Of a DNA stretch of 33,766 nt, positions 9,691 to 20,916 are shown one piece after another. The stretch lies in contig CM074807.1 in the NCBI GenBank assembly GCA_037447605.1, positions 424,742 to 458,507 on the forward strand. The letters are read 5' to 3'. The notes below the pieces were generated by a model that saw only the letters and a list, made by a program, of their open reading frames with translations, did no database searches and had not been told where the DNA came from. The DNA is from Zygnema circumcarinatum (taxonomy: Eukaryota; Streptophyta; Zygnematophyceae; Zygnematales; Zygnemataceae). How positions within the stretch are numbered: the stretch's first letter is position 1; each line of letters begins with the position of its first letter. A program made the translations under genes and the position numbers.

Positions 9691-10956
9691 ATGGCGTCCG
9701 GGAAGCCGCTGATTCCCGACGCTCTTCCCAACATACGGGCGCGGTACTCCCTGCGGAGCGGCGTGCTGGGGGAGGGCTACATGGGCGTAGTTCGCGTGTG
9801 CGTGGAACGGAGCACGGGACGGAAGTTCGCATGTAAAACCATTCTCAAGGGGAAGCTCTCGCCCGCGGGGGAGGCCGACATCCGGCGCGAGGTCGCGGCC
9901 TTGCGAGCCATGGCGGGCTGTCCGTACAGCGTGGCGCTGAGGGAGGTCTACGAGGACGGGGGTGCAGTTCACCTGGTCATGGACCTCTGCGAGGGGACGC
10001 TCTATGAGTACATATGCAGGCGGAAACGCTTAACGGAGCAGGAGGCCATGGAGATCTTCCGCCAGATAGTGGATGGGGTGGCGGCCTGCCATGAAAGGGG
10101 CTGGATGCACCGCGATTTGAAGCCTGAAAACGTGCTTTTAGTGAGAAAAAGGGATGTGGGTCCTTTAGAAAACATTAAAAATTTGGTGGGTTTCAAGTCA
10201 GGGGTACAGGGGGAGGAGGAGAAGGGGAGAGCGGGGAGGGGGGTAGAGGTTAAGATTACGGATTTTGGGCTTTCTATGGAGATTGGGAGCAGAGAGAGCT
10301 TCTATGGGCTGGCTGGTTCAGCCATGTATGTGGCCCCTGAAGTGGTTTTAGGGTTAAAGTATGGCCTCATGGCGGACATGTGGTCTCTGGGCATCATGCT
10401 CTATGCGCTGCTCCTGTCAGATGTTCCGTTCAAGGGGGCCAATGACAAGGAGGTCCTTCGGTTAGTGGCAACGGAACAGGTGCGCATGGAAGGGCCTGCA
10501 TGGAGCGCCTTAAGCAAGGGAGCGCAGGAGCTTTTAGGGCAGCTGCTGAGGAGGGAGCCCAAGGAGAGGCCTACGGCGGCGGAAGTACAGAAGCATCCAT
10601 GGCTGGGAGGAGGAGGGAGGAGGGAGGGAGGGAGGGGGGTGGTGGGAGTGCCGGTGCTGGGAAGGAGGGAGTCCATAGATAGCGGGGGAGGTAAGGAGAG
10701 TGGGTGTGAGAGGAGTAGAGGGAGAGGAACTTCCTATCCCACTCCCTCTGTGTCTGCCTCGTCGGCAGCTGTGGGAGAGAGAGAGGAGGGAGAGGGAGAG
10801 GGCTTGGAAGGGAAGGAAAACGGGCGGGTTTTGTGGAGATTGGGGAGGTTGAGTATTGTGAGGAGGAGAGAGGGAGAGCGAAGGGGGAGTGGGAGAGCGA
10901 AAGTAGCGGATGAAACAGTTGCGAGAGAGCAGCTCCTTATGAAGGGGCAGAGCTAG
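9691..10956 (+). CDS. CDPK/PEPC-kinase-like Ser/Thr protein kinase without EF-hands
   Basis: An intronless 421-residue protein. The kinase domain spans about residues 19-304: glycine loop GEGYMGVV (27-34), ATP-binding Lys49 in FACKTI, Glu67, catalytic HRDLKPEN (140-147), DFG (191-193), activation segment GSAMYVAPE (209-217) and terminal HPWL. Subdomain sequences resemble the CAMK group, especially the plant CDPK/PEP carboxylase kinase branch. The EF-hand module of CDPKs is missing. Residues about 305-421 are low-complexity Gly/Arg/Glu/Ser sequence encoded by GGGAGA-rich DNA. A roughly 35-residue insert (151-186) separates the catalytic loop from the DFG. It is predicted to be an active RD-type kinase regulated by abundance or an unknown partner rather than by its own calcium domain. 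The start fits the domain and follows a GA-rich leader. A possible poly(A) signal AATAAA is at 11216-11221. Confidence 0.88.
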   Translation: MASGKPLIPDALPNIRARYSLRSGVLGEGYMGVVRVCVERSTGRKFACKTILKGKLSPAGEADIRREVAALRAMAGCPYSVALREVYEDGGAVHLVMDLCEGTLYEYICRRKRLTEQEAMEIFRQIVDGVAACHERGWMHRDLKPENVLLVRKRDVGPLENIKNLVGFKSGVQGEEEKGRAGRGVEVKITDFGLSMEIGSRESFYGLAGSAMYVAPEVVLGLKYGLMADMWSLGIMLYALLLSDVPFKGANDKEVLRLVATEQVRMEGPAWSALSKGAQELLGQLLRREPKERPTAAEVQKHPWLGGGGRREGGRGVVGVPVLGRRESIDSGGGKESGCERSRGRGTSYPTPSVSASSAAVGEREEGEGEGLEGKENGRVLWRLGRLSIVRRREGERRGSGRAKVADETVAREQLLMKGQS

Positions 10957-11704
10957 AACTTTAAATTTTAGATGGGTAAGAATGGTCTTATTTTTGTGGG
11001 TGTATATATACAATGGAAAGTGGGTAGGGTTACCTCTGTTAGAACATAGAATTTGAGCTGGAAAAAAAACTGAAACTGAGACTGAGAGCATAGAACAGGA
11101 GAGCATAGCATGAGAGAGAGAGAGAGAGCTTCGTTCTGTACAGTGAGCAGCAGCACAGTTTTGAGTAGTTGCCCCTTTGAGGTTGTACATACCGCGGTGC
11201 TATCATTGACCCAATAATAAATTATTCCATCGGAATGTTCAACAAGAACATGCAAGAGAGGATGTGGCTTGGTTCATTCAATACTTTGTGCTTGCTTTTA
11301 TTTAAAAAAAAAAACAAAAAAAAAAAAAAAAACAAAAAACAAAAATTTCAGTCCCAGCCAGTCAGCCCCCCTCTCCTCCTGGCGACGTTTCCATGAGACC
11401 ATAGTCCCTGCAACGCTGTTCCGTTGTTCCGATTCGCCGTACATCTGTACGAAAAACACAGAAACGCATCTATTGTGTCACATCACATCACGTCACGACT
11501 TTGAAGGGTGTCTCCATGGAAAGGGTTCGATCGAGAGCCAATGAAACCCAGCCACGTGGCAGTTAATGTGGCATGGCAAGATGTGGGATTGGCGGGTGGA
11601 TTTCACGCTCAACGGTAACAGCGGACACACAACGGTCAGCTCCGGCCCTTGTGCTTTGCTCGCTCTGGAAGCGCCACGTGTCGCCTCTCTGGCCAGCAGA
11701 CTTC

Positions 11705-11774
<70 letters not shown>

Positions 11775-11840
11775 CTCCCCCGCCCTCTTTCTCTCTCTCT
11801 CTTTCTGTACCCGCCCTTGCATTGCCCACTCACTCTCCCC
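10957..11840. other. Intergenic region before the asparaginyl-tRNA synthetase gene
   Basis: 10957-11250 is the kinase 3' flank with a short ACTGAAACTGAGACTGAG tract (11070-11087). 11302-11345 is an A-rich run. G-boxes CACGTG at 11553-11558 and 11675-11680 sit in the likely promoter. A (CT)n/(TC)n microsatellite (11709-11774) forms most of the presumed leader. No other gene is seen. Confidence 0.6.
11709..11805 (+). repeat. CT microsatellite in the AsnRS leader
   Basis: Nearly uninterrupted (CT)n from 11709 to 11774 and again around 11790-11804, ending about 40 bases before the ATG. Similar CT tracts precede the gene at 23925 and the DHAD gene. Confidence 0.8.
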
Positions 11841-14800
11841 ATGGCGCTCTCAGTCGGCGCCGGCCGAGCCATCACGTCGCACGTCCACGTGTCATCGCCT
11901 CGCCTTGCCCCGGTGACACGTGTCATCGCCGTAGCTTCCTTATACCAAGCCTCCTCTTCCTCCCTCTCCCGCTCTTCCACGTCATCCCGCCTCTCAATAG
12001 AGACCGCTATCTCCTCCTCTCCTTCTCCTCTCCGCCCGCTCTCCCGTCTCCTTGCATTAGTTAACTCTCAATGTAGAATTAGGGATTCCGTTAAACACAT
12101 ACATGGAAACTCCGCAGGTTTTCGTTCAGAGGGTGCTCCTGTTAGGGCGAAGCTTGCGGAGGGAGAGGCGGAGACTTCGGCAACTGAGGCTCCAAAAGAG
12201 GATGAAGGGCCCAGAAAAGATAATAGTTTAAAGGTTGCAAATTTTTTGAAGAGGGTTAGAATTGCAGATATTAAAGGGGGAGAAGACGAGGGAGTTTCCC
12301 GAATCGGTCAGCGGTTCACTGTCAGAGGATGGGTTCGAACTGTTCGAGTCCAAAAAGCGTTTTCCTTTATCGAGGTGACCTGCTTAGCTCCAACGTTTTC
12401 TTTATCGAAGTGAGCTAAGCGCAACAATTGAGCTTAAGTTTCTTAAAAAAATCGCGTTTTGGGTATTCGTAAATCGCTTTAATGTGTTGAGTTTCATTTA
12501 TTTTCTCTCTTAATTCCATTGAACTGTCTTTGTCTCTCTCCCCCTTTTTTTTTTAAATCTACTTTGTTGCAGGTAAATGATGGATCATCTCTATCAGGGA
12601 TTCAGGTGGTGGCGCAGCCTGAGGTGGAAGGATACGAGAAGGTAACTTGGTTTAATGCAGGTTTTTTTTGAATCTATAATATATTAGGGCTACAATGATT
12701 GGATTCTAAAAGTCTCCTTCGGCCTTGATTAAAAATGATATAGACTTAAGTATTTATCAACAGTTACATTTCGAGGCACAGTCTCTCCTGTTTCCTCTCT
12801 CACCTTTTCTGTTGTTCCAAAGCTTTGAAGCAAAGGTTTCAATTAGATAGTTTTGCGGCATTGCTACGAAGAAGTTGCAATACTTAGCAGAATAGAACTA
12901 CTTCAAAAAAAAAAAAAAAACCCCCAAAAACCCTAAAAACCTTAAAAACCCTCTTCTGTCCTCACTTTTTTCCATACTGCGAAAAGTCCTTTTCATTTCT
13001 CCATATAATAGAAAACCCCTCTCCCAATTTGCTCCAATTCATGGCTTCAAGCTCTACTTCCTCCTCGCAACCGCACTGCCTCTGCATTGAAACAAAAAAA
13101 AAGATGAGTTCAAACAGCGAGTTCCGGAAGGGGAATGCCTATCTAAAAAACTTTAGAATGTTTAAACACTGAAATTTATGATGGGTTTTCTGTTTTTTAC
13201 ATTGCACCACAATCTGCTTGCAGATTGAGGGAGGAGAGATCAGCACGGGAGCCGCCATAGCAGTAGAGGGAGAGCTGGTGGCGAGCCAAGGAGCAAAGCA
13301 GAAAGTGGAACTGAAAGCTACGAGGGTCACTCTGGTGAGGAAACTTTCAAGGGTTTCCCTCTCCCTCTCTCTGCATTCCTTCTCCCTATCCTCTTACTCC
13401 CTCTCCCTTTCCCAGTTTCTCACTTTCTTTGCTGTACTTCGACTCCGTCTCCTCCTCTCTTTCTCTCTCCCTCTCCTTCGCTTCCCCTCTCCCTCGCCCT
13501 CTCCCTCTTCCCTTTCCGATTTTCGTCCTTCCCCTTCTTTCCCCCTACCTCCCTCGCCCACTTCCTCTTTCCCCTTTTCCCCCTCCACTCTCTCCCTCTC
13601 CCTCTCCCTCTCCCTCCCTNNNNNNNNNNCTCCCTCTCCCTCTCCCTCTCCCTCTCCCTCTCCCTCTCCGTCTCCCTCTCCCTCTCCCTCCGTGCTCTGC
13701 AGGTGGGAGCAAGCGACCCCTCCTCCTATCCCCTCCAGAAGAAGCGGCACACAATGGAGTATCTCCGCACCATCGCCCATCTCCGCCCTCGCACCAACAC
13801 CATGGGAGCAGTCAGCCTCCTCCCTCCAACCTCTCTCAAAAAATGCTAACCAAACCCAACACAGGAAAACCCTAAAAATGATCACAAACGCACACTCAAA
13901 ACCCAGAATTCCTGAAAATACCGTACACCCCACATTTGGTAAATCAAACGCATCGTCAACAGTGAGCCAAAAAGGATAAAAAAGCGAATACAAAAAAGAA
14001 TAAAGAAAGAGAAAAAGGAAAGGAGGAGAGAAATGGGAACAGGGGAGGGAGGAGATACATTGTTCAATTTGTTGTTGTTGTTCATGTCATGAAACGTGTT
14101 CTTGCATGTTGTTGTTGTTGTTGGGGTGTGACAGGTGTCACGCGTCCGCAGCGCCCTTGCCTTTGCCACCCACTCCTTTTTTCAAAGCGAGGGATTCGTG
14201 TGGGTCGCCGCGCCCATCATTACGGCGTCGGACTGCGAGGGGGCGGGGGAACAGTTCTGTGTAACAACGCTGGTATAAACTGAAACTGAGGAACTGCAAC
14301 TGAAACTGAAGAGCTGAAACAGAAGATCTGAAACTGAAACTGAAGAACTGCAACTGAAACTGAAGAACTGAAACTGAAACTGAAGAACTGAAACAAAAGA
14401 ACTGAAACTGAACTGCACCTGAAGCTGAAGTACTGAAACAGAAGAACTGAAACTGAAACTGAAAAACTGCAACTGAAGAACGGAAACTGGAAAATTGAAA
14501 CTGACGAACTGAAACTGAAGAATTGACACTGAAGATCTGAAACCGAGGAACTAAAACAGAGGAACTGAAACTAAGAACTGAAACAGAAGAACTGAAACTG
14601 ACGAGCTGCAACTGTAGAACTGAAACTGGAGAACTGCAGCAGAAGAACTGAAACTGAAGCTAGGAGAGAGAGAACGTGGCTGTTGCTCCGTTTCCTTCTT
14701 GTTCTTTCTCCATCTCCCACCCCGCTCTCTCCCTCTCCCTCTCCCCTGGGGAACTCGGTTTTCTTCTGAGTCTTTAGTTTTAGACAGGGGAACAGTTCTG

Positions 14801-17800
14801 TGTCACACTGCTGGTAAAAACTGGAACTGGAACTGAAACTGAAGCTCGAGAGAGAGAAGCCGGCTGCTCCGTTTCCTTCTTGTTCCGTCTCCCACTCATG
14901 CTTGCTTTTTTTCTTTTTTTCTCCCCCTCCCTCCCCCCCCCCCCCTCTCTCCCCCGGGGAACTCTTTTTTTCTCCTGAATCTTTATTTTTTAGACTTCGT
15001 CCCCTTTTTTTTTTTTTTTTGGGTTCGTTCCGACGTTTAATTTTGGAAGCATTGGAGCCTTTTCCGGAAATTGAAATGACTAAAAAAATTTCCTGGCTTT
15101 TTTTTTGTGCACAGGTTCCGGAAACCCACCTCTCCACGAAAACAGAGATAAGCAAAATTCCGGCCACTAAAGAGGGAACGGTAGACTGGTCTAAGGTAAA
15201 GAGAGTTGGTTTCTTTTCCTGTGTTTTTTTTTGTTTTTTTGCTGAATTTCAAGTCAGACAGAGGTTGGTTGAAAGCTCATATACATTGTCAAGTGATGAT
15301 TTGTGAGTTTATTCTTTTAGTTTTTTTTTTTCTTTGTTTTCTCTGTTTCTTTTTGTTTTCTGCCGTTAAGGACTTTTTTGGGCGGCCCGCATTCCTCACA
15401 GTTTCCGGTCAACTGAACGGCGAAATTTATGCTTCCGCTCTTTATGATGTGAGTGGGCTGCTTGCTGCGAGAGCTTGGAGGGAGGGAGAGAGGGAGGGGG
15501 GTAGGGAGAGAGGGAGGGGGGTAGGGAGAGAGGGAGGTAGGGAGAGAGGAGGGGGTAGGAGAGAGGGAGGGGCAGGGAGAGAGGGAGGGGGGTAGGAGAG
15601 AGGAGGGGGTAGGGAGAGAGAGGAGGGGGTAGGAGAGGGAGGGGGGTAGGAGAGAGGGAGGGGGTAGGGAGAGGAGGGGGTAGGGAGAGAGGGACGGGGG
15701 TAGGGAGAGGAGGGGGTAGGGAGAGAGGGAGTGGGGGGTAGGAGAGAGGAGGGGGGTAGGAGAGAGGGAGGGGGTAGGGAGAGAGGGAGGGGGGTAGGGA
15801 GAGAGGGAGGGGGGTAGGGAGAGAGGGAGGGGGGTAGGAGAGAGGGACGGGGGGGTAGGGAGAGAGGGAGGGGGTAGGAGAGAGGGAGGGGGTAGGGAGA
15901 GAGGGAGGGGGTAGGGAGAGGAGGGGGTAGGGAGAGAGGGAGGGGGTAGGAGAGAGGAGGGGGTAGGAGAGAGGGAGGGGGTAGGGAGAGGAGGGGGGGG
16001 TAGGAGAGAGGAGGGGGGAGGAGAGAGGGAGGGGAAGGAGGGGGAGAGGGAGGGGGGTAGGGGGAGGGAGAGAGGGAGGGGGAGGGGAGGAGGGAGAGAG
16101 GGGAGGGGCAGGGAGAGGAGGGGGGAGGGAGAGGAGGGGGGAGGGGAGGAGGGAGAGAGGGAGGGGGTAGGGAGAGAGGGAGGGGGTAGGGAGAGAGGGA
16201 GGGGGGGAGGAGAGGAGGGGGGGAAGGAGGGGGAGAGGGAGGGGGTAGGGAGAGGGAGGGGGGAGGGAGAGGAGGGAGGGAGAGAGGAGTGGGGGGTGGG
16301 GGGAGGAGGGGGAGAGGAGGGGGTAGGAGAGGAAGGGGGAGGGAGAGAGGAGGGGGGGAGGGGGAGTGGAGGAGAGAGGGAGGGGGTAGGGAGAGAGGGA
16401 GGGGGAGGAGAGAGGGAGGGGGGGAGGGGGGAGGAGGGAGAGGGAGGGGGAGGGAGAGAGGGAGGGGGGAGGGAGAGAGGAGGGGGGAGGGAGAGAGGGT
16501 GGGGAGGGAGAGAGGGAGGGGGGAAGGGGGAGGGAGGGGGAGGGGGAGGGAGGGAGAGAGGGAGGGGGGGAGGGGGAGGGAGGGAGAGAGGGAGGGGGCA
16601 GGGAGAGAGGGAGGGGGGAGGGAGGGGGAGGGGGCAGGGAGGGAGAGAGGGAGGAGGGAGAGAGGGAGGGGGGAGGGAGAGAGGGAGGGGGGAGGGAGAG
16701 AGGGAGGGGGGAAGGGGAGGGAGGGAGGGAGAGGGAGGGGGGAGGGAGGGAGGGAGAGATGGGGAGGGAGAGGGAGAGTTGGAGGGAGAGGGAGAGGGAC
16801 AGATGGAGGGAGAGGGCGAGGGAGAGATGGAGGGAGAGGGAGAGAGAGATGGAGGGAGAGGGAGAGGGACAGATGGAGGGAGATGGCGAGGGAGAGATGG
16901 AGGGAGAGGGAGAGATGTAGGGAGAGGGAGAGGGAGAGATAGAGGGAGAGGGAGTGGGAGAGTTGGAGGGAGAGGGAGGAATAGAGTGACTAGATGGCCC
17001 ATCCCTCGTCGCCTGTCTCCCTCAACAGTCGATCTGGATTCTATGCATTTCACGTTTCAGTTTAACCTTCAAAACCAACGGATGGCCCTGCCTAGCAGTG
17101 AACTGAAACTAAAACTAATACTAAAACTAAAATTGAAACTGAAACTGAAACTGAAACTGTACCTGAAACTGAAACTGCCCTTTCCATGCCCTTCCGTACA
17201 GGTGTACACTTTTGGGCCCACATTTCGGGCCGAAAACTCCAACACCTCTCGACACTTGGCAGAGTTCTGGGTATGCCACGTGGCGCCTTCCCATTGGTCC
17301 TTTCCTTTTTTTTTTTCTTAGAGCCTATCTTCTCAAAGTTTTCATCCAACCCATTCCGGTTTTATGACATAAATTCATTTTTTCTTCCTTTCTTCTTCAT
17401 AATTTTGCGTTTTTTTTTTTTCATAGATGATAGAGCCCGAGCTCGCGTTTGCTGACCTCAGCAGCAACATGGCGTGCGCAACCGCTTACCTCAAATATGT
17501 GGTGAGAAAAAAAAAATCCTTCTCCACTTTTTAGGGTTCAACAGCTTAATGGTTGAGGTTTAAGGTTTATTGTTTAAGGTTTAGGGTTAAGGGTTTAGTA
17601 TATAGCAGTTTAGGTGTTTAGGGTTTAGGGTTTGGGTTTAGGGTTAGGGTTAGGAGTTAGGGTTTAGGGCTAGGGTTTAGGGCTAGGGTTTAGGGTTTTA
17701 GGATTTAGGGTTTAGGGTTAGGTTTTAGATTCTGCTCAATTTTCCAGCTTGCAATATTTTTTCGGCTTTTAGGGTTTTTCTTTTCCTTTCTTTGTATGAC

Positions 17801-20800
17801 GTAGTTCACTTTGAGTTTTTTTTAGGCCCCATGAAAACTTGAAGGTTTGTAGATACCAAAAAAGTAAATGGGTTTTTGGGTTCCATCATTTGAATTTTTT
17901 TTTTGTTCTCTTTTTGGGGGGGAGGAAAAATTTCAGATTCGCCACGTTCTGGAGAACTGTAAGGAGGATATGGAATTTTTCGACAAATTTATTGAAAAGG
18001 GCATTATTGAAAGATTAACGGTAAGCGGGCAGCTGCTGAAATAATAATTAAATAAAAACTGAAAATTATGAACTCGAAACTGTTCATGTGAGCGATTGGA
18101 GAAATGTGAGTTCAGGGATCAGGCTACAAATGTAATTTATTTCTATCACTTATTATGTTTATTATTATTATCATTTTTTTTTTTTTCTTGATCGTTGTCT
18201 TTTTTGAAGCGGAACGTCGTTCATTTGTTTTCTTTTGATCGTTTGACCTAACTTAAATTAATTTTCTAATCAATTTATATATACATATATTTCTTAAATT
18301 CGCAGGCAGTTGCGGAAACTGAGTTTGCACATGTGACGTATACGGAGGCAGTCGATTTGCTAAAAAAGTCAAAGAAAAAATTTGACTTTCCGGTCAGCTT
18401 CCCGAAAAACTTCCCCTTCTCTCCTGTTCTGCTGTTCCCATACATTGTCCAAGAAATAAAAAAAAAAAACTTATATATATATTTCTTGGCTGCACAAGTT
18501 AAACTTGTGCTGACCTTCACAACTTGTTGTTTTTTTATAAATGATTTTTTATTTATTTATTTGCAGGTCGAGTGGGGGGTCGATTTACAAAGTGAGCATG
18601 AACGGTATTTAACGGAAGTTTTGTTTAATGGGCAGCCTCTCATAGTGACCGATTACCCAAAGGTGAAAAAAAGAAAAAAGATAAAATGAAAGAGTTGGAC
18701 CAACCACCTTCCTTTTAAATGCTTTTTTTTTTTTCACTTTTTCAAATAAGGAGCAGTTTGGCAACCTTTTCCTGCCGGCTAATTTAGACTGATTTTTTTT
18801 TATTTTTTTTGGGGGGGGTGGTGGGGGGGAGTGCAGAAAATTAAAGCTTTTTATATGCGTGAGAACGAGGATGGAAAAACTGTGGCTGCTATGGATGTGC
18901 TTGTACCTCGGGTACGTGCCCTTACCTCTTTTTCCTTTCAAATTTTACTTAATTTTAAACAGTTTCATCGAACCATACATACAGAGGTTCTTAGAAACTT
19001 GGAAAGAATCTGGGAAGGATCGAGAAACTCAGTGTTCGCACTATATGCGAATTTGCCATTTTGTTTTAAGGGAGCGAGGGAGGGAGGGAGGGAGGGAGGG
19101 AGGGAGGCAGGCAGGTGGGAGGGAGGGAGGGAGGGAGGGAGGCAGGTGGGAGAGCTGATGGGAGGGTGGGAGGGAGGGAGCGAAGGAGGGAGGGAGGGAG
19201 GAAGGTGGGAGAGCTGATGAGAGGAGGAGGAGAGGGAGGAGGCAGGCAGGTGGGAGAGCTGATGGGAGGAGGAGGAGGGAGCGAGGGAGGGAGGGAGGGA
19301 GGGAGCGAGGGAGGGAGGGAGGGAGGGAGGCAGGTAGGAGAGCTGATGAGAGGGAGGAGGAGGGAGGGAGGAGGAGGAGGGAGGGAGGGAGGCAGGTGGG
19401 AGAGCTCATGGGAGGGAGGGAGGGAGGGAGGAGGCAGGTGCGAAGCTGATGGAGGGAGGAAGGAGGGAGGAGGAGAGGGAGGAGGAGGGAGGGAGGAGGA
19501 GGGAGACAGGTGGGAGAGCTGATGGGAGGGTGGGAGGGAGGGAGCGAAGGAGGGAGGGAGGGAGGAAGGTGGGAGAGCTGATGAGAGGGAGGGAGGGAGG
19601 GAGGGAGGGAGGGAGGCAGGCAGGTGGGAGAGCTGATGGGAGGGAGGGAGTGAGGGAGGGAGACAGGTGGGAGAGCTCATGGGAGGAAGGGAGGGAGGGA
19701 GGGAGGCAGGTGCGAGAGCTGATGGGAGGGAGGGAGGGAGGGAGGGAGGGAGGGAGGGAGGGAGGGAGGGAGGGAGGAGGGAGACCTGGTGGGAGAGCTG
19801 ATGGGAGGGAGGGAGACAGGTGGGAGAGCTGATGGGAGGGAGGGAGGGAGGGAGGGAGGCAGGTGGGAGAGCTGAGGGAGGGAGGGAGGCAGGTGGGAGA
19901 GCTGATGGGAGGGAGGGAGGGAGGCAGGTGGGAGAGCTGATGGAAGGGTGGGAGGGAGGGAGGGAGGCAGGTGGGAGAGCTGATGGAAGGGTGGGAGGGA
20001 GGGAGGGAGGCAGGTGGGAGAGCTGATGGAAGGGTGGGAGGGAGGGAGGGAGGCAGGTGGGAGAGCTGATGGAAGGGTGGGAGGGAGGGAGGGAGGCAGG
20101 TGAGAGAGCTGACGGAAGGGAGGGAGCTGATGGAAGGGTGGGAGTGAGGGAGGGAGGCAGGTGGGAGAGCTGATGGAAGGGTGGGAGGGAGGGAGGGAGG
20201 CAGGTGGGAGAGCTGATGGAAGGGTGGGAGGGAGGGAGGGAGGCAGGTGGGAGAGCTGATGGAAGGGGGGAGGGAGGGAGGGCAGGTGGGAGAGCTGATG
20301 GAATGGTGGGAGGGAGGAGGGAGGGAGGCTGATGGAAGGGTGGGGAGTGATGGAAGGGTGGGAGTGAGGGAGGGAGGCAGGTGGGAGAGCTGATGGAAGG
20401 GTGGGAGGGAGGGAGGGAGGCAGGTGGGAGAGCGGATGGAAGGGTGGGAAGGAGGGAGGGAGGCAGGTGGGAGAGCTGATGGAAGGGTGGGAGTGAGGGA
20501 GGGAGGCAGGTGGGAGAGCTGATGGAAGGGTGGGAGGGAGGGAGGGAGGCAGGTGGGAGAGCTGATGGAAGGGTGGGAGGGAGGGAGGGAGGCAGGTGGG
20601 AGAGCTGATGGAAGGGTGGGAGGGAGGGAGGGAGGCAGGTGGGAGAGCTGATGGAAGGGTGGGAGGGAGGGAGGGAGGCAGGTGGGAGAGCTGATGGAAG
20701 GGTGGGAGGGAGGGAGGGAGGCAGGTGGGAGAGCTGATGGGAGGTAGCCAGAGGGAGGAGAGGCTGGACGTGTTAGAGAGGCGCCTCGCTGAGAACTCTC

Positions 20801-20876
20801 TGGACAAGGAGGCCTACTGGTGGTACCTCGACTTACGCCGATATGGCTCCGGTGAGCGCCTCCCTCTCTCTCTCTC

Positions 20877-20916
<40 letters not shown>

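Noticed and set aside
12325-12350. GGGTTCGAACTG resembling a tRNA B-box
   Set aside because: It is inside AsnRS exon 1 coding sequence and no matching A-box or cloverleaf is present.
15317-17053. 578-codon minus-strand open frame, Pro/Ser/Leu-rich
   Set aside because: It is the translation of the purine array of AsnRS intron 7 and overlaps exon 7; no domain, only repeat words.
19861-20724. Regular 43-bp spaced repeats resembling a CRISPR array
   Set aside because: Units are directly tandem with no unique spacers, lie inside a spliced eukaryotic intron, and contain exon sequence.
19677-20807. 376-codon minus-strand open frame with repeated HLPPSLPP words
   Set aside because: Reverse translation of the 43-bp minisatellite; it overlaps exon 14 of AsnRS on the other strand.
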